This document shows, one piece after another, positions 15,864 to 25,212 of a stretch of DNA of 64,000 nucleotides. The stretch is from WRMS01 sp038562165 (lineage in GTDB: Bacteria; Bacillota; Peptococcia; DRI-13; UBA5745). The stretch is taken from positions 56,059 through 120,058 of the forward strand of contig JBCFAO010000004.1 in assembly GCA_038562165.1 (NCBI GenBank). The letters run 5' to 3'. How positions within the stretch are numbered: position 1 is the stretch's first letter; each line of letters starts with the position of its first letter. The translations under genes and the position numbers were made by a program. The notes beneath the pieces were generated by a model. It was not told where the DNA came from and searched no databases. It saw nothing but the letters and a program-made list of their open reading frames with translations.

Positions 15864-17222
15864 ATGATTATTGTTGCAGTACCTCTGGCGGTCTTGTTTG
15901 GAATTGTTCTGATCAAGAAGATTCCGGTGATTGGGGGAAATATTCAGATTGCTCTGTTGATAACAGGTTTGGCAGCTTTATTAATGGGTGGTATTTACAA
16001 TCCTGTTGCCTGGTTAATGGCCTGGCTGGATGGCGTAGACCGGCTGGCCTGGATTATTTTCATGGCTCTGTTCGGCAGTATTTATGCTCAGACTCAAGTG
16101 GAAATCGGCGCCATGGATACGGTGCTGAAATTTCTCCGGGCCATGTTCGGCAGATCGCCTAAAGGCCTGGTCATCAGCATTATGATGGCCCTGACTATCG
16201 CCGGGTCCCTGCTGGGAGATGCTGTGGCGGCTGTGGCGGTTATCGGTATTCTCATCATCAATTCCCTGCATGAAATCGGCCTTACCCCCGTACAGATTGC
16301 GGCTACCTTAGTCATTGGCAGCAGCTGGGGCTCCCTGATGCCTCCGGTCACTCAGGCATTGTTTCTGTCCTCTGCCCTTTTAGGTATAGAACCGCCGGAT
16401 CCGGTGACCAATTTAGGCTATATTGCTGCTGCAGTCGGCTTGGTTATTAGTACCGTCTTTGTCTGCAAAAGCTTTGTTAAAATGGATAAATTGCCTGATG
16501 ATTTGCTGCCCGAGGAAAAGGCCGGTCAGATTTTAAAAAAGGGTTGGAAATCACTGATTCCTCTGCTGACTCTGGCTGGCCTGATCATTTTGCGCCTGGG
16601 CTTTGCCATAGACCCTATCACCCTGGTGCTGGGCAGCTTTATTGACGCAGTAAAGAGCGTTACGATTTTAAAAGGTTTCTCCAACCTTATCGTGCTTTCC
16701 ATGATTGTGGTTACCCTGATTAGTTTGGTTTATGCTTCTGTCCGCCAAAATATCGGCAAGGTGATCAAGGAAGGCGTGATCAGTTGCCGTAGCTGCGTGG
16801 GGATACAGCTTTGCTGCGGCCTGATGCTGGGCGGCTTTTATGCCGGCGGCCAGTTGAAAATGATTGAATCTTTTGCCCTGGGCATGGATTCCAATCTGCT
16901 GATTATCGGAGGCTCCATAGCCATGATGCTGGTGGGGATGCTGACGGGTTCCCAGGCCACCGCCCAAACCTCGGTACTGACCTTTATGGGACCGGCTCTG
17001 GTCGCCAAAGGCATGAATCCTGTATATGTAGCTTTAGGCGGCGCTTACATGGCCAATGCCGGCCAACTGGCCCCGCCGGTGGCCCTGATCACCTTTGTTA
17101 CCTGCGGCCTGGTCAGCGCCACGCTAAACAAAGATGTGGACGTGATGAAAACCATGAATGCCTGCTGGGTGATGACCCTGACTTTTGCCGTTATCGGCTT
17201 GATTGCCTTTTATCTTGCCTGA
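15864..17222 (+). CDS. Multi-pass permease, ion-transporter superfamily (GntP/TRAP-large-like)
   Basis: A protein of about 452 residues with roughly 11-12 hydrophobic helices. Gly/Ser/Pro-rich loops such as SLLGDAVAAVAVIG, GSSWGSLMPPVTQALF and LTGSQATAQTSVLTFMG, plus AGQLAPPVALITF near the end, resemble the two re-entrant signature loops of the ion-transporter superfamily, to which GntP and DctM belong. I cannot fix the exact family. I chose ATG 15864, 6-7 nt after GGGGAGGG, over an in-frame TTG at 15846. It probably imports the carboxylate used by the divergent enolase-superfamily enzyme. Confidence 0.7.
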   Translation: MIIVAVPLAVLFGIVLIKKIPVIGGNIQIALLITGLAALLMGGIYNPVAWLMAWLDGVDRLAWIIFMALFGSIYAQTQVEIGAMDTVLKFLRAMFGRSPKGLVISIMMALTIAGSLLGDAVAAVAVIGILIINSLHEIGLTPVQIAATLVIGSSWGSLMPPVTQALFLSSALLGIEPPDPVTNLGYIAAAVGLVISTVFVCKSFVKMDKLPDDLLPEEKAGQILKKGWKSLIPLLTLAGLIILRLGFAIDPITLVLGSFIDAVKSVTILKGFSNLIVLSMIVVTLISLVYASVRQNIGKVIKEGVISCRSCVGIQLCCGLMLGGFYAGGQLKMIESFALGMDSNLLIIGGSIAMMLVGMLTGSQATAQTSVLTFMGPALVAKGMNPVYVALGGAYMANAGQLAPPVALITFVTCGLVSATLNKDVDVMKTMNACWVMTLTFAVIGLIAFYLA

Positions 17223-17272
17223 ATAGAAAACCCGGACCGAATTTTTAGCTGTACAGTTTAGATGATTTAGAA

Positions 17273-17314
17273 GGAGTATCTCACAAAGGCTGCCCAGCCC
17301 CTTTGAGATACTCC
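17273..17314 (+). terminator. Terminator-like hairpin after the permease
   Basis: Perfect 11-bp stem GGAGTATCTCA (17273-17283) with TGAGATACTCC (17304-17314) and inner AAAGG/CCTTT pairs. Only a loose T-rich run follows. Confidence 0.7.
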
Positions 17315-17331
17315 ATTTCTTATCTTTCTCA

Positions 17332-17360
17332 TTGATTAACCAAGGCAAATATGGCATAAT
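17332..17360 (+). promoter_or_regulatory. Promoter of glyQS
   Basis: TTGATT (17332-17337), 17-bp spacer, CATAAT (17355-17360). The leader to the GTG start is about 73 nt, too short for a T-box, and I see no T-box core sequence. Confidence 0.6.
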
Positions 17361-17439
17361 AATACTATTGTGGATGTGATAAAACCGCAGATAATTGGTA
17401 TTTATACATCAAAGCTACTGATAAAGGAAGTGTCCGCAG

Positions 17440-18363
17440 GTGAATTTTCAAGATATGATTTTGACGCTCAATAAGTTTTGGGGTCAGCAGGACTGCATTA
17501 TCGCCCAGCCCTACGATATGGAAAAAGGCGCCGGGACGATGAATCCCGCTACTTTTTTGCGGGCTTTGGGCCCTGAACCCTGGAACGTGGCTTATGTAGA
17601 GCCTTCCCGCCGGCCCGCCGACGGCCGTTATGGGGAAAATCCCAACCGGGTTCAGCATTATTTTCAATACCAGGTAATTTTAAAGCCCTCCCCGGACAAT
17701 ATCCAGGAGCTTTATCTGGAGAGCCTGCGGCAGTTGGGCATTGTACCTGAGGATCATGATATTCGCTTTGTGGAGGACAACTGGGAAAACCCCTCTCTGG
17801 GCGCCGGCGGTCTGGGCTGGGAAGTCTGGCTGGACGGCATGGAGGTTACGCAGTTTACTTATTTTCAGCAGTGCGGCGGCCTGGAGTGCAAGCCGGTCAG
17901 CGGCGAGATCACTTACGGCATCGAGCGGTTATGCATGTATATTCAAAAGAAGGACAGCATCTTCGATATCAATTGGGTAGGAGACGTTACTTACGGCGAT
18001 ATCTACCACCAGAATGAGGTGGACTATTCCACTTACAATTTTGAAGTAGCCAATGTGGAGATGCTTTTTAATCTTTTTGAAATGTATGAGAAAGAGGCCA
18101 TGGCCGTGCTGGCCAAAGGCCTGGTGCAGCCGGCCTATGATTACGTCTTAAAATGCTCCCACACCTTCAATCTTCTGGATGCCCGGGGGGCTATCAGCGT
18201 TACGGAGCGCACCGGCTTCATTACCCGGGTCCGCAACATGGCCCGCTCCTGCGCCCAAGGTTATGTTAATATGCGGGGCAATCTGGGCTTTCCTTTGATC
18301 AAGGATGAAGCCAAGCGGCAGCAGGCTTTGCAGGAGTTTAACGAGAAAGGGGACCGGCAGTAA
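17440..18363 (+). CDS. glyQ: Glycyl-tRNA synthetase alpha subunit
   Basis: A 307-residue class II synthetase alpha chain with GlyQ landmarks: FWGQQDCIIAQPYDMEKGAG at residues 12-31, NPNRVQHYFQYQVILKPSP near residue 67, and GEITYGIERLCMY near residue 155. With GlyS it charges tRNA-Gly in the cytoplasm as an alpha2-beta2 enzyme. The GTG start follows AAGGAAGTG. The stop codon overlaps the start of glyS (TAATG), so the subunits are translationally coupled. Confidence 0.97.
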   Translation: MNFQDMILTLNKFWGQQDCIIAQPYDMEKGAGTMNPATFLRALGPEPWNVAYVEPSRRPADGRYGENPNRVQHYFQYQVILKPSPDNIQELYLESLRQLGIVPEDHDIRFVEDNWENPSLGAGGLGWEVWLDGMEVTQFTYFQQCGGLECKPVSGEITYGIERLCMYIQKKDSIFDINWVGDVTYGDIYHQNEVDYSTYNFEVANVEMLFNLFEMYEKEAMAVLAKGLVQPAYDYVLKCSHTFNLLDARGAISVTERTGFITRVRNMARSCAQGYVNMRGNLGFPLIKDEAKRQQALQEFNEKGDRQ

Positions 18364-20438
18364 TGACCAAGTACTTACTGGAAATCGGCACGGAGGAAAT
18401 ACCGGCCCATTTTATTGATAAAGCGCTGGCGCAAATGAAAGAGATTGTGGAAGGGGCTTTGAATCAGCACCGCATTGGTTTTGAAGAGGTGCGGACTTTG
18501 GGTACGCCCCGGCGGCTGGCTCTGCTGATCGACGGCCTGGCCGAACAGGGCGAAGACCAGGCTGAGGAAGTCAGAGGCCCGGCCCGAAAGGCGGCCTATG
18601 ATGCAGAGGGCAAACCCACCAAGGCTTTAATAGGTTTTGCCGCCAGCCAGGGCGTCAGTCTGGACAACCTGTCGGTCAAAGAGCTGAACGGCAATGCTTA
18701 CGTCTATGCCAGCCGCTTGATCAAGGGCCAAAAGACGGTGCAGGTATTGCCGGAGATTTTAGTTAATATGGTGTCCGCTTTGAATTTCCCCAAGTTTATG
18801 CGCTGGGGAGATCTGGATTTCAAATTTGCCCGGCCTATCCGCTGGGTTGTGTCTTTGCTGGACAGCGAAATACTGCCTCTGACTCTGGCGGAAGTAGCCG
18901 CCGGCAGAGAAAGCCGGGGCCACCGCTTTCTAAGCCAAGGTGCTTTTCCGCTGGCATCTGCCGCCGAATATGAGAGCAGTTTGGAGAAGGAATCCGTTAT
19001 CGTGGATCAGGCCAAGCGCAAAGCTGAGGTTTGGCGGCAGATTCAAGCCATTGCCGAAAAGAACCAAAGCGTAGTGGAGCCTGACGAGGAATTGCTGGAC
19101 GAAGTTACTTACCTTTTAGAATGGCCTACGGCTTTGATAGGCAATTTTAAAGAGAGCTACCTGGAGATTCCCGAGGAAGTGGTGATTACCCCCATGCGGG
19201 AGCATCAGCGCTATTTCCCGGTACGGGATAAAACCGGCAAGCTGCTGAACCGTTTTGTTACCCTGCGCAACGGCGGCGACAGAAGGCTTGATTTGGTGGC
19301 GGAGGGCAATGAAAAGGTGTTGGCGGCCCGTTTGTCCGATGCCCGGTTCTTCTGGGATGAAGACCGCAAGCAGCCCTTGGAAGCCTACCTGCCCAAGCTG
19401 GAGAAAGTAGTTTTTCAGGAGAAGCTGGGCACCGTAGGGGATAAGGTCCGCCGGATTGAGGGCCTTGCTGCCTGGATTGCCGGCGTATTGCAGGCGGAGC
19501 CCCAGGTCAAAGAGGATACTTTGCGGGCCGCCCATTTGGCCAAGGCCGATTTAGTCACCAATATGGTTTTTGAATTTACGGAGCTTCAGGGTGTGATGGG
19601 CCGCTATTATGCGTTGGAATGCGGCGAAAGGCCGGCGGTTGCTCAGGCTATACTGGAGCATTACCAGCCCCGCTTTGCCGGTGACCAGCCGGCAGCCAGC
19701 CAGGCCGGGTCCTTTGTAGCCATAGCCGATAAGATGGATACCATTGCCGGTATTTTTGCTTTGGGCATAGAGCCCACCGGTTCTCAGGATCCTTACGCCC
19801 TGCGCCGGGCAGCCATGGGTATTTGCCAGACCATTCTGACCCGGGACCTGCCTTTAAACCTGGAGGATCTGGTGATTCAGGCCTTGAGCCAATATACTTA
19901 TGTACTGGCTGATGAGGCCACCGCCGCCAAGGTATTGGCTAAGATTATGGAGTTCTTTGCCGCCCGTATCCGCAATATCCTCAGTGACGAAGGCCACCGC
20001 TACGATGTAGTGGATGCAGTGATGGCGGTACCCTTTGCCCGGATTCAGCAGGTGAAGGAGCGGGCCCAGGCCCTAAGCAGCCTGCGGCAGCATGCCGGCT
20101 TCCAAAAGCTGCTGGCAGTTTTCACCCGGGCCAATAACCTGGCCAAAAAAGGGGAAGGGGGCAAAATCAATCCGGCCCTGTTTGCCGAAGAGGCGGAAAT
20201 GGCCCTCCATGCCCAGGTGCTGGCTACTCAGAAAGCCATCGGCGGCGTCAAAGAGCAGGAAGGGCTGGCCGGCGTGATTCTGTCTCTGTCCAACCTGGCC
20301 GGCCCCATCAACGCCTTTTTTGAGGGCGTCATGGTCATGGCCGAGGATCCGGCAGTGCGGGCCAACCGGCTGGGATTGCTTCAGGCAGTGGTGGACTTGA
20401 CGAAGGATGTAGGAGATTTGAGCAAACTTCAGGAATAG
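18363..20438 (+). CDS. glyS: Glycyl-tRNA synthetase beta subunit
   Basis: A 691-residue GlyS protein. It starts KYLLEIGTEEIPAHFIDKAL, the family N-terminus, with MRWGDLDFKFARPIRWVVSL near residue 140, TPMREHQRYFPVRDK near residue 278, an HD-like region (RAAHLAKADLVTNMVFEFTE) and a C-terminal anticodon-binding domain. It carries tRNA recognition. It overlaps glyQ by one base. Length is normal. Confidence 0.97.
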   Translation: MTKYLLEIGTEEIPAHFIDKALAQMKEIVEGALNQHRIGFEEVRTLGTPRRLALLIDGLAEQGEDQAEEVRGPARKAAYDAEGKPTKALIGFAASQGVSLDNLSVKELNGNAYVYASRLIKGQKTVQVLPEILVNMVSALNFPKFMRWGDLDFKFARPIRWVVSLLDSEILPLTLAEVAAGRESRGHRFLSQGAFPLASAAEYESSLEKESVIVDQAKRKAEVWRQIQAIAEKNQSVVEPDEELLDEVTYLLEWPTALIGNFKESYLEIPEEVVITPMREHQRYFPVRDKTGKLLNRFVTLRNGGDRRLDLVAEGNEKVLAARLSDARFFWDEDRKQPLEAYLPKLEKVVFQEKLGTVGDKVRRIEGLAAWIAGVLQAEPQVKEDTLRAAHLAKADLVTNMVFEFTELQGVMGRYYALECGERPAVAQAILEHYQPRFAGDQPAASQAGSFVAIADKMDTIAGIFALGIEPTGSQDPYALRRAAMGICQTILTRDLPLNLEDLVIQALSQYTYVLADEATAAKVLAKIMEFFAARIRNILSDEGHRYDVVDAVMAVPFARIQQVKERAQALSSLRQHAGFQKLLAVFTRANNLAKKGEGGKINPALFAEEAEMALHAQVLATQKAIGGVKEQEGLAGVILSLSNLAGPINAFFEGVMVMAEDPAVRANRLGLLQAVVDLTKDVGDLSKLQE

Positions 20439-20483
20439 AGGCTAAACGGAACAGAGATTGAAAAAGAGGAGCGGTGATCATTG

Positions 20484-21668
20484 ATGAAAGCAAACACGAA
20501 TTACGGCAAACTGCAAAGCAGCTATTTGTTTACCGACATTGCCCACAGGGTGGCTACCTACCAAAAGGAAAATCCGGCGGCCAAAATCATCCGTATGGGT
20601 ATCGGCGATGTGACGATTCCTCTTTGTCCGGCGGTCATTGAAGCTATGCATGGCGCTGTAGAGGACATGAGCAAAAAGGAAACCTTCCATGGCTACGGTC
20701 CCGAGCAAGGCTATGATTTTTTGCGGATGGCCATTCAGGGCTATTACAAAGAGAAAAATGTTGAATTAAGCCTGGCGGATATTTTCATCGGCGACGGCGC
20801 CAAAAGCGATCTGGGCAATATCCTGGACCTCTTTGCTTTGGATAATACCGTAGTGGTGCCGGATCCCGTTTATCCCGTCTATGTGGATACCAATATAATG
20901 GACGGCAGAAAAATCCTTTACATGAATGCCGAGGAGTCCAACGGTTTTCTGCCTATGCCTCAGGCGGATACGGAAGGGGATCTCTTTTATCTCTGCTCCC
21001 CTAATAATCCCACCGGCGCAGCTTACAATCGCAGCCAGCTCGCCCAATGGGTCAACTTTGCCCGGGAGAAAAAGGCTTTAATTCTCTATGATGCGGCTTA
21101 TGAGATTTTCATTGATGATCCGGATATTCCCCATAGTATTTTTGAGATTCCCGGCGCCAGGGAATGTGCCATTGAATTCTGCTCCCTGTCGAAGACTGCC
21201 GGTTTTACCGGCGTCCGCTGCGGCTATACTATAGTGCCGGAGGAATTGTCTTATGACGGCCTGTTCCTCAATCGCATGTGGGTACGCCGCCAAACCACCA
21301 AATTCAACGGCGTTTCTTACATCACCCAAAAAGGCGCCGCCGCCGTATTCTCGGAAACGGGCATGAAACAGGTGAAGGATGTCATCGCTTACTACAAGGG
21401 AAACGGCAAAATCATGGCCAAGACCTTTGAGGAGCTAGGAATGGTATTCTTCGGCGGCTACTGCTCTCCTTACATTTGGCTGAAATGCCCCAATGATATG
21501 GAGTCCTGGGATTTCTTTGATCTGATGCTTAAGGAGGCCAATATCGTAGGCACCCCGGGCAGCGGCTTTGGCGCCAATGGTAAAAACTATTTCCGGCTTT
21601 CCTCCTTCAATACGAAGGAAAACACTCTGGAAGCCATGGAGAGAGTGAAAAAGATCCTCAAGAAATAG
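20484..21668 (+). CDS. dapL: LL-diaminopimelate aminotransferase
   Basis: A 394-residue PLP-dependent fold-type I aminotransferase converting tetrahydrodipicolinate directly to LL-diaminopimelate for lysine and peptidoglycan. The N-terminus YLFTDIAHRVATYQKENP followed by IRMGIGDVTIPL is characteristic of DapL. It has FIGDGAKSDLGNI, SPNNPTGAAYN and the PLP lysine in SLSKTAGFTGVRCGY. I chose ATG 20484, one codon after an in-frame TTG, behind GAGGAG. It lies 45 bp after glyS and just before gatCAB. Confidence 0.93.
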   Translation: MKANTNYGKLQSSYLFTDIAHRVATYQKENPAAKIIRMGIGDVTIPLCPAVIEAMHGAVEDMSKKETFHGYGPEQGYDFLRMAIQGYYKEKNVELSLADIFIGDGAKSDLGNILDLFALDNTVVVPDPVYPVYVDTNIMDGRKILYMNAEESNGFLPMPQADTEGDLFYLCSPNNPTGAAYNRSQLAQWVNFAREKKALILYDAAYEIFIDDPDIPHSIFEIPGARECAIEFCSLSKTAGFTGVRCGYTIVPEELSYDGLFLNRMWVRRQTTKFNGVSYITQKGAAAVFSETGMKQVKDVIAYYKGNGKIMAKTFEELGMVFFGGYCSPYIWLKCPNDMESWDFFDLMLKEANIVGTPGSGFGANGKNYFRLSSFNTKENTLEAMERVKKILKK

Positions 21669-21723
21669 CCGGAGATTCGTATTAACGGCTATAAATCGGT
21701 TGGGCGGAAGGAATGGACAAGAT

Positions 21724-22011
21724 ATGGAAATTACAAAAGAAACGGTTCTGAAGGTTGCCGGCCTGGCAAAATTGGATCTGACCGGAGCAGAGGCCTTGCG
21801 TTTGTCTCAGGAGATGGGCAAAATCGTAGCCTTTGCCGATAAGCTTTCCGAAATGGATTTGGAGGGTGTTCAGCCCACTACCCATGCAGTCAAGATGGAG
21901 AACGTTTTTCGGGCAGACGTAATGCAACCCTCATATCCCAGAGAAGAAATTTTGGCTAACGCACCGGAGCGGGACGAGGCTTGCTTTGTGGTGCCTAAGG
22001 TCGTGGAATAG
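21724..22011 (+). CDS. gatC: Asp-tRNA(Asn)/Glu-tRNA(Gln) amidotransferase subunit C
   Basis: A 95-residue GatC: ETVLKVAGLAKLDLTGAEAL at the N-terminus, EMGKIVAFADKLSEMDLEGV, then VFRADVMQPSYPREEILANA. It stabilises GatA in the GatCAB complex that converts mischarged Glu-tRNA-Gln and Asp-tRNA-Asn. ATG 21724 is chosen; GGAAGG lies 13 nt upstream, rather far. It opens the gatC-gatA-gatB operon. Confidence 0.95.
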   Translation: MEITKETVLKVAGLAKLDLTGAEALRLSQEMGKIVAFADKLSEMDLEGVQPTTHAVKMENVFRADVMQPSYPREEILANAPERDEACFVVPKVVE

Positions 22012-22022
22012 GAGAGAACCGG

Positions 22023-23522
22023 ATGGATAATGTACAAAAACAAGAGCTGGCCTCGCTGTCAATGACGCAGGCAGCCGCTTTGCTGGCCAAAGGGGAAACC
22101 AGCAGCAGCGAGCTGACAAAGCTGATGCTGGACAGAATCGCAGCCAGCGATAACAACGCTTATATTACGGTGAATTCCGAGGCTATGGCGGCGGCGGAGG
22201 CTGCCGACGCCAGACGCCGGGCAGACGGCAGCCTTAGCCCTGTGGATGGCCTGCCTATGGCTTTGAAGGATAATTTTTGCGTCAGAGGTATAAAAACCAC
22301 CTGCGCCTCCCGGATGCTGGAAAACTTCGTGCCGCCTTACACGGCTACTGTAGCGGAGAAGCTGGCCAATGCCGGCACGGTGCTGCTGGGCAAGGTCAAT
22401 ATGGATGAGTTTGCGGCAGGCAACGCCACGGATACGTCCTATTTCGGCCCCACCAAGAACCCCCGGGATCCCAAACGGGTGGCCGGCGGTTCTTCCGGAG
22501 GATCTGCCGCTGCGGTGGCGGAGGATACGGCTTACTTTACCATGGGCAGCGATACCGGCGGTTCTGTCAGACAGCCTGCAGCTTTCTGCGGCGTGGTAGG
22601 ATTAAAGCCTACTTATGGCCGGGTTTCCCGTTACGGTGTGGTAGCTTTCGCTTCTTCTCTGGATCAGGTAGGTCCTCTCAATAAGACGGTGGAAGACTGC
22701 GCCCTTACCTTATCTTTGATTGCCGGCCAGGATCCCCGGGATGCCAGCTCCCTGCCCAATCCGGTACCGGATTATCTGGCGGGCTTAAAAGGCGCCGAGG
22801 GCTTAAAAGGCCTGCGGGTAGGCGTGCCTAAAGAGTATATGGGCCTCGGCATTCAGGCGGAAATCCGGGAAAACGTCAAGAAATTGATTGCCGATTTGCA
22901 GACCGCCGGAGCCATAGTGGAAGAATGCTCCCTGCCCCAATTGGATTATGCTTTAAGCGCCTACTACGTCATTTCCTCGGCGGAATTCAGCAGCAACCTG
23001 GGCCGTTTTGATGGCGTCAAATACGGCTACCGGGCCAAGGGCTATGACGGCTATGACGATATGCTGCGCCGTACCCGCAGCGAAGCCTTCGGTGACGAGG
23101 TAAAAAGGCGGATTCTTTTGGGCACCTATACCTTGAGCGCCGGTTATTTTGACGCTTATTATCTGCGGGCTCAAAAAGCCAGAACTCTGATCATGGAAGA
23201 TTTCCGCCGGGCTTTCGGCCAATACGATATTTTGCTTACACCCACCGCTCCTGTTACAGCCTGGCCTTTAGGCACGGCTTTTGAGGATCCCTCCAAGGTC
23301 TATGCCATGGATCTTTGCACCGTTTCTGTCAATGTGGCGGGTCTGCCAGCCATCAGCTTGCCCTGGGGCACGGATAAAGAAGGCATGCCCGTAGGCGTGC
23401 AGTTGATTGGCCCCACCTTGTCGGAGGAGCGGATTTTGCAGGCGGCCCATGGTGTGGAAGCTCTGAGCTTGCAGGCTTTCGGTGAGGGCCGGGGACAAAA
23501 AGGAGGCGGCAGCCATGTCTGA
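22023..23522 (+). CDS. gatA: Asp-tRNA(Asn)/Glu-tRNA(Gln) amidotransferase subunit A
   Basis: A 499-residue amidase-signature enzyme that frees ammonia from glutamine. The catalytic Lys is in GLPMALKDNF near residue 79. The Ser-cisSer pair lies in GGSSGGSAAAV and GSDTGGSVRQPAAFCG near residues 154-190. The ATG follows AGGAGAG 11 bp after gatC. It overlaps gatB by 8 bp. Confidence 0.97.
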   Translation: MDNVQKQELASLSMTQAAALLAKGETSSSELTKLMLDRIAASDNNAYITVNSEAMAAAEAADARRRADGSLSPVDGLPMALKDNFCVRGIKTTCASRMLENFVPPYTATVAEKLANAGTVLLGKVNMDEFAAGNATDTSYFGPTKNPRDPKRVAGGSSGGSAAAVAEDTAYFTMGSDTGGSVRQPAAFCGVVGLKPTYGRVSRYGVVAFASSLDQVGPLNKTVEDCALTLSLIAGQDPRDASSLPNPVPDYLAGLKGAEGLKGLRVGVPKEYMGLGIQAEIRENVKKLIADLQTAGAIVEECSLPQLDYALSAYYVISSAEFSSNLGRFDGVKYGYRAKGYDGYDDMLRRTRSEAFGDEVKRRILLGTYTLSAGYFDAYYLRAQKARTLIMEDFRRAFGQYDILLTPTAPVTAWPLGTAFEDPSKVYAMDLCTVSVNVAGLPAISLPWGTDKEGMPVGVQLIGPTLSEERILQAAHGVEALSLQAFGEGRGQKGGGSHV

Positions 23523-24951
23523 TTATAAACCCGTTATTGGTTTAGAGGTTCATGCGGAGCTGGATACGGCCAGCAAGATTTACTGCGGCTGCACCACAGC
23601 CTTCGGCGGCGAAGAAAACACTCATGTTTGCCCTGTTTGCCTGGGGCTGCCGGGAGCTTTGCCTTTATTGAACGAGAAGGTAGTGGAGTTCTGCATAAAA
23701 GCGGGACTGGCCCTCAACTGCAAAATCAACAACTACTCCCGGCAGGACCGCAAGCATTATTTTTATCCCGACCTGCCTAAAAGCTTTCAGACCTCTCAGC
23801 TTGACCTGCCCATTTGCTATGACGGCTATTTGGATATTGAAGTTAACGGTCAGACTAAGCGCATCGGCATCACCCGTATTCATATTGAAGAGGATGCGGG
23901 CAAGCTGATTCACGACCTGACCGGTACCAGAGTGGACTACAACCGGGGGGCCACAGGCCTGATTGAGATCGTTTCCGAGCCGGATCTGTCAAACCCTGAG
24001 GAAGTATACGCCTATATGGAAACCCTGCGGCAGGTGCTGCTTTATACCGGCGTTTCCAACTGCAAAATGGAAGAGGGATCTCTGCGCTGCGACGTCAACG
24101 TTTCCGTTCATAAAGAAGGGGAACCCTACGGCGTACGGACGGAGATGAAAAACATCAACTCCCTGTCCGCTGCCAGGGCGGCAACCGCTTACGAGATTAA
24201 GCGGCAAAAGCAGGTGCTGGAAGAAGGGGGCAGCCTGTTCCAGGCGACGTTGCGCTGGGATGACGCCAAAGGGATCAACTACGTCATGCGTGTAAAAGAA
24301 CACGCCGATGAGTATTATTACTTCCCGGAGCCGGATATCATGCCCATTATCATCACACCGGAAAAAATAGAGTCAATCCGGGCCACCCTGCCGGAGCTGC
24401 CGAAAGCCAGACAGCAGCGCTATAAAGAGCAGTACGGCTTATCGGAATATGACGCCAATCTGCTGACTGTATCAAAGGCTCTCAGCGACCTCTTCGACCA
24501 GGCGGTGGCAGAATGTCAAGGCCCGGCAAAGGCCTGCGCTAACTTTATCATGGGAGATATTACCCGGCTGCTCAATGAAAAAGCCCTGCAGCCGGAAGAA
24601 GTACCCTTTGGCGGCAAAGAACTGGCCGAATTGGCCAATCTGGCCAGCCAGGGAGCCATCAGCAGCTCCGCCGCTTCCAAGGTGGTGGAAATGCTCTTCC
24701 AGCCGGAGTTTGCCGGCAAAGGGCCGAAAGCCATCGTTGAGGAGCAAAACCTGGGCCAGGTCAGCGATCAGGGAGCCATCAAAGCTATGTGCCAGCAGGT
24801 TATCGACGCCAACCCCAAGATTGTAGAGGACTACCGGGGCGGCAAGAAGCAGGCCATTTCCGCTTTAGTGGGCCAAGTGATGAAGGCTTCCAAAGGCAAG
24901 GCCAATCCGGCCATGGCCAATCAACTGCTGGAGGAGCTGCTTAACAGCTAG
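23515..24951 (+). CDS. gatB: Asp-tRNA(Asn)/Glu-tRNA(Gln) amidotransferase subunit B
   Basis: A 478-residue GatB kinase/transamidase subunit. Motifs: PVIGLEVHAELDTASKIYCG at the start, HVCPVCLGLPGALP with a zinc-type Cys pair, GITRIHIEEDAGKLIHD, and a YqeY-type tRNA-binding tail (KANPAMANQLLEELL). ATG 23515 follows GGAGG and overlaps gatA; an upstream in-frame start at 23482 is less likely. Confidence 0.97.
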   Translation: MSDYKPVIGLEVHAELDTASKIYCGCTTAFGGEENTHVCPVCLGLPGALPLLNEKVVEFCIKAGLALNCKINNYSRQDRKHYFYPDLPKSFQTSQLDLPICYDGYLDIEVNGQTKRIGITRIHIEEDAGKLIHDLTGTRVDYNRGATGLIEIVSEPDLSNPEEVYAYMETLRQVLLYTGVSNCKMEEGSLRCDVNVSVHKEGEPYGVRTEMKNINSLSAARAATAYEIKRQKQVLEEGGSLFQATLRWDDAKGINYVMRVKEHADEYYYFPEPDIMPIIITPEKIESIRATLPELPKARQQRYKEQYGLSEYDANLLTVSKALSDLFDQAVAECQGPAKACANFIMGDITRLLNEKALQPEEVPFGGKELAELANLASQGAISSSAASKVVEMLFQPEFAGKGPKAIVEEQNLGQVSDQGAIKAMCQQVIDANPKIVEDYRGGKKQAISALVGQVMKASKGKANPAMANQLLEELLNS

Positions 24952-25028
24952 GTGCGGCTGTGCAGGCGGGGCTTCAGCAAAGACGGACAAGCGTAAGCCT
25001 TAAGCTGCCTTGTGGGACAGCAGAGGAA

Positions 25029-25057
25029 ACGGACACCGTAAAGCCGGTGTCCGTTTT
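25029..25057 (+). terminator. Terminator after gatCAB
   Basis: Perfect 10-bp stem ACGGACACCG / CGGTGTCCGT with loop TAAAGC, followed by TTTTG. It ends the glyQ-to-gatB gene block. The rest of 24952-25212 holds a possible weak promoter (TTGCGG 25146-25151, TAAAGT 25169-25174) for metF. Confidence 0.88.
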
Positions 25058-25212
25058 GTCTATACCGGTTTCGGCAGTGGGCAGTCACATTTATGGCCAG
25101 TCCTATTTCTGTCCAGCTTCTAGACCGTTCTCTCGTAGATTCCTGTTGCGGCTATGCCAGGTATAGTGTAAAGTAGTAATAGTGTAATTTTTTCAAAGGA
25201 AAGGCGGCAACA

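Noticed and set aside
15846..16965. Long open frames on the strand opposite the permease and in other genes
   Set aside because: They are low-quality His/Gln-rich translations antisense to membrane-protein genes, with no ribosome binding site or family motif; they are shadows of the real genes.
17361..17439. T-box riboswitch before glyQS
   Set aside because: The leader is about 75 nt with no T-box core or antiterminator; too short for the class.
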